In this document: in pieces, positions 46,040 to 58,249 of the stretch
Numbering within the stretch: position 1 is the first letter of the stretch
Layout of the letters: the number at the start of each line of letters is the position of its first letter
NCBI GenBank assembly: GCA_026419785.1
Contig: JAODTK010000112.1
Span: 1 to 64,000, forward strand
Direction of reading: 5' to 3'
Origin: Sclerodactyla briareus
Lineage: Eukaryota > Echinodermata > Holothuroidea > Dendrochirotida > Sclerodactylidae
Length of the DNA stretch: 64,000 nt
Translations under genes and position numbers: made by a program
Notes under the pieces: model-generated
The model's input: the letters and a program-made list of their open reading frames with translations, nothing else
Databases searched by the model: none
What the model was told of the DNA's origin: nothing

Positions 46040-48290
46040 TGTTCCCCAACAGCAGTGAAAGCAATAACTCACTTTTCGATTCGAAGTTTCCGGTAAGAGT
46101 AGAATTATTATGGGTAATTTCAATTATCCAGATATTTCTTTCTCTGATGGTAGTAGTGGTAGTCATGAATCTGACTTCTGTCACCCAAGATTGTTTCCGT
46201 TTCGCCACTTGTTCATTTCCCTACCAGTAGCACGATATTTTGGAACTTGTTCTGATAGTGATCCGGTATAATGTAGAGAGCGTAATGAATGTAGAGAGTA
46301 TAGGTAAGCTTGTTGCACGTTGTCACGATATTATACCTCTCGAAGTGTATTGTTCTGTCATATTCCAAAGAGCGTTTAGCTCGTTTTGTATCTCGAGGGC
46401 CGATTTGGGTGGCATGGTTTCTGAGTAATTGTAATTAGCCTAAATTGTTAGAAGGTTGTGAATGCTGTTGACTCATGGAAGGGTTTCAATGTTAACGAGA
46501 AAAGAAAGTTTACGTTCCTTGGAAACAGCGTCGCACTAAGAACCAAAGCTTTTGGATGAAAAGGGAGTTTTTCTTCTGGCCATTAAACGTGAGATACCTC
46601 TTTGGCGACTTTATCGTTTACTACCGGTTCTTGTGTTATTTTATTTCGTTTAAATTTCAGCAAAAGCTAGTCCACAATTCTGTGCTAAGCTCGATTTTGA
46701 GAGGCCAATTTCCTCTATAAACGATCATCCTCGTGCGTTTTTCCACCTACAGCGTAAGTCCATTGGTAGCTTCTGATTCGGATAATACAACCAGCGATAG
46801 TCAGGAGATGGCTAGCGTCCTTAATACCTATTTTTTCTCACTTACTTCTATTCATTAGAAGAACTTAATTTCGCGTCCCTCGTGGTTGGTGTTCTCAATA
46901 TTTAGTATTGGCAACCTATATGTTCACCTTATGTGGATGAGGAGAAACTGGAGAAACTAAAAAGTGGTAAAGCTCCTGGTACGGACGGAGTTTACCCCAT
47001 CTCATTGAATTATGTTTGTCTGTTCCATTACCAATTATTTCAATGGAACTTTGAAAGAAGGTTGTCCGTTCCGGATGATCGGAGGAGAACAATGTCGCCT
47101 ATTTTCAAGAAAGGCAGTCGGTCTCTCCTTGTATTTACATTGAGTCTTACTAGTGCTGTCCGCAAAGTGTCGGGATCATATGGTCGATTTTGTCAATGAG
47201 TATAGCCCATGGTTTAGTAAATGGTTCGTGTTTTGACTAATGTCTCTGATTCATGGAAATGTTACTCTTGCAGTTGACAGAGGCAGGCTGTTGTATAATT
47301 TTCCTAGCCTTCCGAAAACTTTTGACAAGGTTCCTCGTAGATCTCTTCCAATTGAAATTCGGCATCAAGGGATATCCTTAAGTGGATTCGTCATTGGCCT
47401 ATTCAGTAGTGAGCACGGCGTTCGTCCCCTCGGCAATAGGTCACTAGTGTTGTCCCCAAGGACTGTTCATGGGGCCATTACTTTTTTCAGCTATACGACA
47501 ATCTTGAAGATTTAGTGCATTTCAAGGATTAAGAAAGTTTGCGGAAGTACCAAGTTGTATCGGGAAGGTGCTCAAACGCAGGTGTGAAATTGTCAAAGAG
47601 ATTTTGATATAATCTCCAATGGTTCTCCGACTGGTAATGTTTTTTTTTTAATGCCGATATAAGTGCAAGTTATGCATGTGGTTTCCACAATCGCAACGCT
47701 TCTTTCAAGTTAAATGAACAAAATATTCAGCTCCTTAAATACATCAACTCTCTGTCAAGCTCGTGCATGCTGTGTGTTCTCCCATAGCAGTGTGATAAAC
47801 ACATCTGTGGTGTAGCCTATAAGTAACGGTCAAAGAATCAACAAAAAAAAAGCAGCAAAAACAAACATGCCATGGAAACCTCCTCCGCCGGCCATGGAAA
47901 CACATCGAAAAATCGCCACACATACGAATTAATACCAACATCTATTCACTGGGAAAACGTCAAGACAGACCACATTATACCCCACAATTAGTTAACTTGA
48001 AACGGGTAAAAAAAAAAATAGCATTCAGGTCTTTTCCACATCGTGGCCTAATCACAGATGGGAGGGTAAACAGATAATTTACATGCCGATAAGATCTTGC
48101 AACGCCATTCGATGATTTCCCTTTTATTTAATTGCCCTCATGCGCGCAACTTGTATAGTCTAACTGCAAGGGGACGAAATTATCACCAGGGTATCATTCC
48201 CCGCCATAACAAAGGTAAACAATAAATTTGGTTATCGTTCCGTGTAATCAGCCTCGACGTAATTAGAGGTGAGCGCGTATGCAAGCCGTT
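46040..48290 (+). mobile_element. CR1/L2-like non-LTR retrotransposon, copy 1 (endonuclease to 3' UTR)
   Basis: A segment reading MGNFNYPDISFSDG (about 46110-46152) matches the GDFN motif of the apurinic-type endonuclease. The RT follows with LEKLKSGKAPGTDGVYP (46948-46998), PIFKKGSRS, the VSLTS-like block, FDKVP and a PQG-like region before a YIDD-like site near 47490. The 3' part is shared with copy 2 up to about 48290 and with 58430-58600. The frame is interrupted many times, mostly by single-base length changes with the residues around them conserved. Confidence 0.8.
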
Positions 48291-48319
48291 TACTTTTAAT
48301 TCGGCAATTTAGAGATACT

Positions 48320-49085
48320 CTACAATTATTTGAAGATATCTTCAAATAAATGAAGATATCTCCAAATAATTGCAGAATATCAGCAAATCAAGAAGATATC
48401 TTAATTATTAGAGGGAAACATCTTAAACTATACTGTATTCCCAATTAATTGAAGATATCAACTAAACATTGAATGATATCTTCAAATAATTAGAGATATC
48501 AACAATTCATTCGATGATATCTCCAAATATTTGAATATATCCCCTAATAGATTTACAGTATCTTCAATGATTGTAGATATCCACAATTATTTGAGGATAT
48601 CTGCCAAATGTTTGCAGTATCAGCAAATAAATAGTTGATATCAGCAAATGTGTTACTGATATATCTAAAATCATTTGAAGATATCACAATCTATTGGTTG
48701 AATATCTGAATTGAATTGTGGATATGCTAATTTAATTGATATCTGCAACTTAAGTATTGATATCTACAATCTATATAGTTATCTACAATTATTTGTAGAT
48801 ATTTCATAATCAATATAGGTATCAATATGATAGTTGATACTTCAATAACTGATTGAGATATCTTCAATTCATTTGCTATATCTACAATTCATTGCAGATA
48901 TCTTCATCATTTGCCAGAATATCTCCACTTGACTGATTTGAGGATATCTGCAATACTGAATAAAAGCCACAAACGGCGCGTTCTGATGCATATGGTCTAT
49001 TTGTAGATATCTTCAAGCATTGAGATATCATTCAAATGAATGGGAGATATCTTCAAATATTGAGACATCTCCAAATGCAGAATAA
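48320..49085. repeat. GATATC palindrome array
   Basis: I count 19 exact GATATC words and about a dozen one-base variants in 765 bases, often 20-22 bases apart. The commonest context is the palindrome TTGAAGATATCTTCAA or TTGCAGATATCTGCAA, joined by CAAATAATTG, itself nearly palindromic. Two non-array words (GAATAAAA, then AAACGGCGC) occur at 48959 and 49080. The array begins where the shared LINE 3' region ends. Confidence 0.9.
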
Positions 49086-49089
49086 AAAC

Positions 49090-50480
49090 TAAAACGGCGC
49101 TGGTGCTGTACGTACACGTTCGTTGAAACCTATGCGCAGTGGCACTGTGCATACTCAGTTCACGTGAACGGTATGTAACGGCATTGCTAGTGTGCTACAC
49201 CAGACCTCGGAACATACTCGTTTATTTGTCCATATCGACATTATCGCGATTGCATGCCATGGAGGCTGTATAGGTATGCCTGCCGCAACATGGCGGGTTA
49301 ATACAAAGGTGCAGGGTTCTCACTCGCAGTTTACGGGTTTTAAGTCACGTTGAAGCATCGTATAGGCAAAACGCCAACCTTGACGAAGTTAGTTAAGCTG
49401 AGTCTACCACGCCAAACAAATTTACAGGATCTCTAATTCATCAGAGCGGAACAATTCGACGGATCTCTCACTTGTTCTTCACGGGCTCCTAAATGCCGTC
49501 CAACAGAGCTGGACATCAGAGATGTAAGTAGAAACAAACGGAAGCACAACAACCAAGCGTCAGGTGCCCAGGATGGAAATGACCGTGTGATGAAACTGTT
49601 GCCCACAGAAAGACATCTCATCCTGATACTGCAGGTACTGTAAAAAGCATAATAACGATCACCACTAGTTCCCAGATAGGTTGTCGGGTTCCGGGTTGTA
49701 AAAACTAGCTAGGCTAGGGCCTAGCCTAACCTTTGTACCACAATTCCATAGCCATATAAAAAATCGTTATACTGGCACGACATCAGTCGGTCACTAATGT
49801 CCACGGGAATTCAGCGTTCATAATGAATTATGTATGGCAATGACCGCTCATGATACTGACGAGCTTATGATACACACTCACTATACTGTCATTAGGCTAC
49901 AGCCTAAGCTATTGAACCTGCATGAGCATGTCGGATATGAACGAGACTCAACTAAGTATAATACTAGTAGCTAACCAAACTTTGGCCTAGGCAATAGTGT
50001 ATACTGGGTCACCGGCAAGTGAAGGACGAGTAAGAGAATTCGTCAAAATTTCGAAGGGTTCCAAATATCACTACACACAAGCACAGCAATTACACCCGAA
50101 TGGTAGCTTAGCGGGTGTAAAAGTATATTATTAGATCGATTCAAACTTCCAGAATTAGAATTTAAACGAAGATTTCAGGTTTCCCAGGGCTGTCATGTCG
50201 CTGACGTCCATCCTAAACCTGGCTAGAAAGCGGACACTGATTGCAGGAGTAACTGATGCCAGGACATTCAACCCCTGGACTCCTCAAACCGGGACACTCC
50301 CAAAGTTCAGCTGAACTTAACTGCCCCCTGCATCAACAAAAGCCTTTGGCAAAGAGTTCGGTCCTGAAAATTTGAGGTCTCTTCTACTGTTCCGGGCCCT
50401 TTGAACTATGTCTCTATTATATTCAACGAGTCGCCAGCTTTGCATTTTTTCAGAAAGTTCATTGGAAGGAACCCACTTGT
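49090..50480. other. Stretch without a recognised gene
   Basis: A palindromic CTAGGCTAGGGCCTAGCC word lies at 49708-49725. I see no exon or known repeat. Confidence 0.5.
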
Positions 50481-50489
50481 AGCAGGGCA

Positions 50490-52800
50490 CCAGTGAAAAT
50501 CAATAACTCCTTTTTCGATTCGAAGTTTCCGGTAAGAGTAGAATTATTTGGGTATTTTTCAATTATCCAGATACTTTTTGGTCTGATGGTAGAAGTGGTA
50601 GTCACGATCGACTTCTGTCACCCAAGATGTTTCCTTTCGCAGCTTGTTCATTTACCACCTACCAGTAGCACGAATATTTTGAACTTGTCTGTATAGTAGA
50701 TACCAGGTTATGGACGAGTGGAATGTGTAGAGAGTATAGGTCGCTTGTTGCGCAGCACGTTGTCACGATATTATACCTCTCGAAGTGTATTGTTCTGTCA
50801 TATTCCAAAGAGCGTTTATCTCGTTTTTTGTATCTCGAGGGCCGATTTGGGTGGCATGGGTTTCTGAGTAATGAGATTACCTAAATGTTTAGAAGTTTGA
50901 AGGCTGTTGACTCATGGAAGGGTTTCAATGTTAACGAGAAAAGGAAATTTTAACTCACGTTCCTTTGGAAAAAAGCGTCGTACTAAGAACAAAAGGCTTT
51001 GTTGGATGAAAAGGGAGATTTTCTGGCCATTAAACGTGAAACCTCTTTTGGCGCTTCATCTGTTCTAAAAAACCTAAATATCTACTAGACCGGTTCCTTT
51101 ATTATTTAGTTCGGTTTAAATCTTCGCCAAAAGCTAGTCCAACTTCTGGTGCTAAGCTCGATTTTGAGAGGGCAAATGCCTTTTAATATACAAGATCTCC
51201 TCGTCCCGTCTTTTCCTCCACCTACAGCGTAGTCCATTGGTAGCTTTTTGGATTCGGATAATACAACCAGCGATAGTCATGAGATGGCTTCGTCCTTAGA
51301 ACTATTTTTCGTCACTACTACTTCTATTTCAGTAAGCAAGAACTAATTTCAGCGTCCCTCGTGGTTGGGTTGTGTCCCTCATTTATTATTGGCAACATAG
51401 TAATTTTCACCTGAATGGGTGATAAGGAGAAACGGAGAAACTAAAAAGTGGTCAAAGCTCCTGGTCGACGGAGTTTACCCCCATCCATTTAAATTATTTT
51501 GCCTGTTCCATTTAAAATTATTTTCCTGGAACTTTGAAAGAAGGTGTCGTTCCGATGATCGGGGGAGAACAAATGTTTCGCCTAGTTTGTCATCAAGAAA
51601 GGCAGTCGGTCTCTTCCTTGTATTTACAGTGAGCTCCTTCCGAGTGCTGTCCGCAAAGTGGTCGGGATCTAATGGTCCCGTTTTGTCAATGAGTATAGCC
51701 TCATGTTTAGGAAAATGGTTCGGTGGTTGACTAATGTCTCGATTCTGGAAGAGTTACTATGCATTGACAGGAAGGCAGTGCTGTTGATCTAATTTCCTAG
51801 CCTTCCGCCAACTTTTGAAAACGGTTCCTCGTGAAGTCCTTGCTCCACATTGAAAAGTTCGCATCAGGGGAAGTCTTAGTGGATCGTTCAGTGGCTATTC
51901 AGTATTGAGCAACTGGCGTTTCGTCCCCTCGGCCAATAGGTCACTCTGTGTTTCCCCAAGGACTGTTCATGGGCACTTAACTTTTTTCGCGTATATTGAC
52001 GATCTGCTTGAAGAGTTAGTGCCTTTCAAGGATTAAGAATTTGCGAAGATACCAAGCTGTATCGGGAGATTGCTTCGAACGATGATGCTGCAATTTTCAA
52101 GAAGTTGATATAATCGCCCAATGGTCGCCCGACTTGAATGTTTTTTTTTAATGCCGATAATGCAAAGTTTGCATGTTGGTTTCACAATCGTAACGCTTCC
52201 TCCAAGTTAAATGACCAAAATATTCAGCTCCCTTAATACATCAACTCTCTGTCAACTCGTGCCTTCTGTGTGTTCTCCCCTATGCAGTGTGATAACCACT
52301 TGTTGGTGCTAGCCTATATAGTAACCCGGTCAAGAGACTCAACAAGCAGGCAAAAACAAACATGCCATGGAACCTCCGCCAGCCGGCCATTAACACACAT
52401 CGAACATCGCCACACATACAAATAATACTAACATCTTTCAATGCAACGTCATACAGACCATATAACGTACCCCCACAATTGTTTCAACTCGAAACGGGTA
52501 AAAAAAAAATAGCTTCAGGTCTTTTCCACCATCGTTTGCCTAAATCACACATCACAGAAATTGTGATGGTAAACAGATACATTTACATGCCCGAATAAGA
52601 TCTTGCAACGCCATTCCGATTGGAGGCCCCCTTTTTATTTAATTGCCCTCATTGCGCGCCCCTTGATAGATCTCACTGCAAGGACGAATTTCACTGGTAC
52701 ATTCCCTCTCATAACACAGGTAAGCATAAATTTGGAGTTATCGTTCCGTGTAATTCAGCCTCGACGTAATTTAGAGGTGAGCGCGTCTCGCAAGCATGCG
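50490..52800 (+). mobile_element. CR1/L2-like non-LTR retrotransposon, copy 2
   Basis: It is collinear with copy 1 for about 2.3 kb from CGATTCGAAGTTTCCGGTAA to GAGGTGAGCGCG. In copy 2 the RT part gives KLLVDGVYPHPFKL in one frame where copy 1 has GKAPGTDGVYP. Additional segments are better kept here: the YIDDL-like site near 52000 and the ATACCAAGCTGTATCGGGAG block that corresponds to the DTKLYRE motif. Differences from copy 1 are dominated by one-base indels. Downstream homology continues with 58.4-59.25 kb. Confidence 0.8.
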
Positions 52801-53390
52801 GGGCCATATATTTCAAAGCAAGTCAGACGGGCGGACCTCTTTGAGTAACAAGATGGGGCGTCTCTCGCTTGGTATTGGAATTGTGGGGGCTATTCCCTGC
52901 TTGGTAGAACCCAGAGGAAGCCGGACCCTCTATTCCCTGTAATATTCCTCTAATAAATCTGGCGTTTTTCATTTTAGAAACCACAACTCCAGGTCCAAGA
53001 ACCAACCGAGCCTGGTCGCTATGTATGGAACCAGAACTTCTAAACCTTTGTACCTATGTGATACTAATACTGAGAGATCGGGATATCACTCTGTCCAGTA
53101 GTCCTGTATTACGCCTAGTCTTGCGAGTAACGTTCATGACTTGGCTCAAGTTGAACTTGTGACTTGTGATTGTTGTAGGACTATCTCTATTGTTGATCGG
53201 TTGTACGTTAGTTATGTTGAAATTGATAAACATCTCGAGCAAAGTTCCTCAAAGTATAACTATTTCCTTTCCCAACCATTGGGCAACTACGGGCTCGGAA
53301 CACTAGAGGTTTATATATCGTGGAGAATGAGTAAAATATATCTATAGATCCAAACCACAGTTCAATACGCTGTCCTATGTTTAAAACAAA
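52800..53390 (+). repeat. LINE-flanking segment duplicated at 58.6-59.25 kb
   Basis: GCCATATAT, GGCGTCTCT-GCTTGGTATTGG (GGTCGTCTCTAGCTGGTATT in the partner), CATGACTTGG-TCAAGTTGAA, TGTGACTTGT, ATCTCTATTGTTG and TCGTGGAGAATG occur in both. It may be the true 3' end of the LINE in copies 2 and 3, absent from copy 1. Confidence 0.6.
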
Positions 53391-53399
53391 AACTGTTTA

Positions 53400-54205
53400 C
53401 TGACCATCTAAACTTCCGATCCTCATTAATAGTTGAGGAGAATTGCAATTGCAGTGGATTTCGAATTAATGTACTACTAATAAATGAACTCAGTCTCTCA
53501 CAAAAGGCAAACAAAACAAAAACAAAGGGCAACTCCGGATTGCAGATCCTCATCGACCACTGTGAACTATTAATTCCGTCGTTTCTCTACTAACCTGCTA
53601 CTATTGTTGCGACGTTGGGCAATAGACAATGTTTATCACAATAGGCTAAACAGTCTTAGCCCAAAAATAATTCATATCCTATACCGCCACGACTAAACTC
53701 GGAGGAAACCTTTCGGTTTTATATACTCGACCCTTGCTCTTAAAAATGTTTAAAGCATTCATTCAAAGTCAGCCCTTCAATCTCAATGTCGAAAAAGAAC
53801 ATATTTCGAAATAACTCGAATTTGGCACAAAGTTCCTTCCCTCCTAAAAAGCCACATTTTTGGTATTGTTAGCTGATGCAAACGGGAAAAGTGAAGGTTT
53901 TGTGGTGTTTTCACATTGCCTTTGTTGAAATTCGAAATCATTCAGTCATTGAATCAGCGAATACCCTCGAAAATTGTGAAATATTGGTAAAAATGGAATA
54001 TTTGCCGCCAAATGTGTCCTTCACATCCTAAAATTGCCACATTTCGCTGGTTTATGAAACTGCCGAGAAACTATGAACATTCGGTGTGTGCAACATTTCC
54101 CCTATCCTCGGCTACTCCAAAGTGGAGATATTTGCCGAAAAAAAAAACTGACGGCCACGCAAACGACGCCCCCCATAACAACCACCATAAAAACACTTTC
54201 TGCTG
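53400..54205. other. Stretch without a recognised gene
   Basis: AT-rich single-copy-looking sequence; I see no exon, RNA gene or repeat. Confidence 0.5.
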
Positions 54206-54211
54206 GTGCAT

Positions 54212-56067
54212 CTCAATTTTGATTACCCGTCCATTGGGTACCCCACCAGCGGGTACCCCTCAGTGGAAAGTTCCAAACCACCACTATGATTACTATAGCC
54301 GACCGTTGTTAAGTATAGCACGTAAATATATGAATGGCAAACTGACTACCGTATCTCTTCAGCTTTCGTCCCTTCTGGCCGAAGAGAGTAACAACAACAA
54401 TAATGCGAACACTTTAACCTGAGTGAGGAATCTAAAAATGAACCCAAGCCTTCATAGTTAAACTCATCGGACCAGTTTATACCATAGTTTTCCAGCGAGG
54501 TAAAAGGTGTAGATTACTATTACCCAAAACGAGTGCTATGGTATTGCCTTTGGGACAGGTAAGCTATATTAAGTCAGCTATTAGGTCAAGCAAGATGATT
54601 TCAGAAATTTCATTCAAGCCGTTTTATACAGAAGGTTTTGTAGTATTTCCCTGTCATGGAATTGGAGGTTTCCCGTGACAAAAGAAAACCTTTCGGACGT
54701 CTGATCACTACCTGATAGATGTGGTTCATCAGTAGTCTGTCATCTCCCAGTATAAGTCTCCTCAACGGGATAGGCTACGACGCGCGGTGCGTGTTTGGTG
54801 TCCTGTTTTATCTTACAGCAATATATTAAACAAGTTTTCTGGATTCTAATTGGGCCAGTCACAATGTCTTTATTATGACCCGACCAGGATTCGACCATTT
54901 CAAAAAGGTAGTTGTACCATTTCAATATCTTCAATAGGACCCGACAGAATTCGAATCCCAATCATTCGGGTAGTTCGCGCGCTCTACCCCGGCATGCTCA
55001 CCCACTCTCCTATCGGCTATGTTCTGGAATCACAACAGATCCGTTAACTGCATTATTGCTACTCTTTCCGAGAGACTTCTTCTTCTCTGCTTTGTATCAC
55101 TCTAAAGGAGTTTGTCGATATCGAGGCATATTGCGATATTTTGTTATAAATGTAGGCATCCAAGAACTAGGCTACACTAACCCGATTTATGATGTAACCA
55201 TAGCATCCCTGAAGCTCTACGATAGTCGAGACCGAATTCTAATGAGAAACGGGGCTACCGTCGAGGCAATTCTTACAGCTCCATCTGTTATAACACTAAG
55301 ATGTTTTTAAATTATAAATTTTAAAGCTCCCTGAATACTTGGCGTCATTGTTCCCCACTCGTGTGGAACAAAAAATCTATAACTGAACTCGCCTTTGATA
55401 TAATCATAATTCCTTGTAAGGAATATACGCAGAATTGGGTCGTGCGGTTATATGCTGGTATCAGACGGTTAATTGTACCGTGCGATTCTACTGCCCATTA
55501 CGGCCGCCTATAGCTTGCTGCTCGAATTAGCGTGCGTTCACTGGAGCGCCAATCATGTACTGAACCATGTGAGGCAAGAAAATCAACCTCTTACGTGGTC
55601 ATCGGGATTATAATAAGGTTGATAAAAAACGTGGAGTAGGCGGAATGTTGAAATGCCTGAATGTTGTGGGTTCATTGGGAGAGTCACATTTCGTTACATG
55701 CCGCTTTGTCAAACATCGGTGTGTCTAGGAGGTTCAGTGGGTATGCTCGTGTTTGAGTAAAACCCTTTTTCTACTTCGTGTACGTTTAGTTTAGTATAGA
55801 TATGGTTGGCTGCATTACGACACCACGTCCTAATGATTGCAACGCGTTGTAGTTCTTTCGTAGTATTCGATGCGAAGCAGCTAACACATTCAGGCTAAAA
55901 AATGGAATTAATAGCATACTTAGAGGTCAAAAGCATTCCCATTCTTTCCCTAGCTACGACACATTTTTCGTAAATTGAAGACTTCCATTCCACAAAGTGA
56001 TTCCACTCGCTCGACTATTTCCTCGCAACCCCACAAATAGTTACCCCGCAAACTGTGTACATCCCAA
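54212..56067 (+). repeat. Repeat H + repeat Y unit, first of a tandem pair (about 1.87 kb)
   Basis: It begins with repeat H copy 2 (54212-54400; hairpin arms CTCTTC 54355-54360 and GAAGAG 54381-54386, then an AACAACAAC tail). It continues through GGTATTGCCTTTGGGACAGG and CAGCTATTAGGTCAAGC to a minus-strand tRNA-like segment (about 54945-55010) and then the repeat Y body. The same order recurs in 56068-58000. Confidence 0.7.
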
Positions 56068-58240
56068 TTTTGGATTACCCGGCACCATTGGGTACCCCAC
56101 CAGCGGGTACGCATCAGTGAATAGTTCTCAACCAACCACTATGGTTCTAAGCGACCTTGTTATAGTATAGCAACAGTAAATATATTAAGAATGGCAAACT
56201 GCTACCGTAGCTCTTCAGGCTTTCGGCCCTTCTGGGCCGAAGAGATAACAACAACAACCTGAATCGAACAATTAACCTGAGGTGAGGCAGCTAAAATGAA
56301 CCCAAGCATTCATAGTTGAAAACTCCAATCGGAACAGTTTATACACATAGTTTTCCAGCGGAGTAATTTGGGGGTAAAAGTGTTGATTACATACCCCAAA
56401 CGATATGCGTATGGTATTGCCTTTGGGACAGGTAAGTATATTTAAGTCAGCTATTAGGTCAAGCCAAGATTGATTCAGAAAATTTCATTCAAGGAATGTT
56501 TTATACAAACGGTTTTGTAGTAATTTTCCCTGTCATGGAAAAAAATGGAGGTTTCCGGGACAAAAGAAAACTTCGACAAGAACTCATGAGCACAACGATG
56601 ATGTTGGTTGGTTCCATCAGTAGGTCGGAATCTCCCATATACGGCTCTCAACGGGAGAGGCGACGGCAGCGCGGTGATGTGGTGTCCTGATGTTATCCTA
56701 CAGCAAATATATTAAACAAGTTTCTGGATTCTAAGCTAGGGTGCCATTCAAAACGTCTTTATTATGACCCGACCAGGATTCGAACCATTTTCAAAAGGTA
56801 GGGTACCATTTCAATAGTCTTAAGTAGGACCCTGCCAGGATTCGAATCCCAATCATTCGGGTAGTCGCGACGCTATACCTGCGTGCTCACCCACTCGACA
56901 TATCGGCTATGTTCTGGAATCACAAGATCCGTTTCTTGCATTATTGCTACTCTTCCCGAGAGATCTTCTCTCTTGGTATCCTCTTAAAGTGCCTTTGTCG
57001 ATATCGAGGCATATTGCGATATTAAGTTTGTTATAAGTGTAGGCATCCAAGGAACTAGGGTAAATCTAAACCCAGATTTATGATGTAACCATAGCACCTG
57101 AAGCTCTACGATAGTCGAGACAGATCTAATGATAAACGGTACGACGTCGAGGCATTATACAGATCCATCTGTGATAAACATAAGGATGGTCTTTAAAAGT
57201 ATAAATTTTAATAGCTCATGAAGTACTGGAAGTCATGAGTTTTCCCACTCTGTGGAAAAAAAAAATCTACTGAACTCATATATTATATATAAGATATTCA
57301 TTTTATGGAATTACGCAGAATGGGTTCGTGCGGTATATGCCTGTATCATGACGTTAATGGTTACCGTGAGAAATTACTGAAGCCGGATGCCCTGGCTGCT
57401 AGAAATTATCGTGGTGCGGTTCACTGGAGCGCCATCTGTAGTGAACAAGGGTAGGCCAGAGAAGACAGAGAAGAAAGAAAGAAAGAAACCTCTACGTGGT
57501 CATCGGGATAGTATAAGGTTGTTTAAAAACGTGGAGTAGCGGAATGTTGAAATGCCGGAATGTTGGGGTTCATGGGAAGGTCACATTTCGGGAAATGCCG
57601 CTTGTCAAACACGGTCTGTGTGTCTAGGAGGTCCAGTGGTAGGCTCGTGTTGAGTAAAATCGGTTTTCTACTTCGTGTACGTGTAGTTAGGAGAGATATG
57701 GGTGGCTGAATTACGAACAAACACGTCCTAAATGAATTGCAACGCTTGTAGTTCTTCGTAGTACTTTCTAGGCCGAAGAAGCTACATTCAGGCTAAAATG
57801 GGAAAGTATAGCATCTTCTAGTCATAAAGCATCACGTCTTTCACTACGACACATTTTCGCAAATTCGAAGACTTCCAAAGGCATTAACCCTCTCTCGACT
57901 ATTTCCTCGAAACCCCCAAAAGTTTAGCCCCAAGAGAAACTGTGGTACATACCTTTCCGGCAGGTCACCACGCGCCACGCTACACTGAAACATACTGGAC
58001 GCCGGTCAGTGTCCATGGAGAGCTATCTGTGGTCCCGAGCTGCGCCGTGGTCTAGAAAAGAAGTGTATGTATAATGACGTCCTGCTATTGGTGATGCCAA
58101 TGACCCCGAACAAACTTCGCAAGATATCCTCAAAAAATTAACACAGGATATGGACAAGGGTAACTGCCAATGCTACAGTCATATTTCCGCGCATCTGAAA
58201 AACTCTTGGCCAGTTCGGTCCCATTTGAACGACTAATTTT
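56068..58240 (+). repeat. Repeat H + repeat Y unit, second of the tandem pair
   Basis: It begins with repeat H copy 3 (hairpin arms CTCTTC 56211-56216 and GAAGAG 56239-56244 with an inner GGCCC/GGGCC stem). It follows the first unit without a gap and runs further into the repeat Y body (AGCTATCTGTGGTCCCGAGC, 58021-58040). A tRNA-like segment lies at about 56830-56890. Differences from the first unit are mainly small indels. Confidence 0.7.
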
Positions 58241-58249
58241 TAGTTGTGC

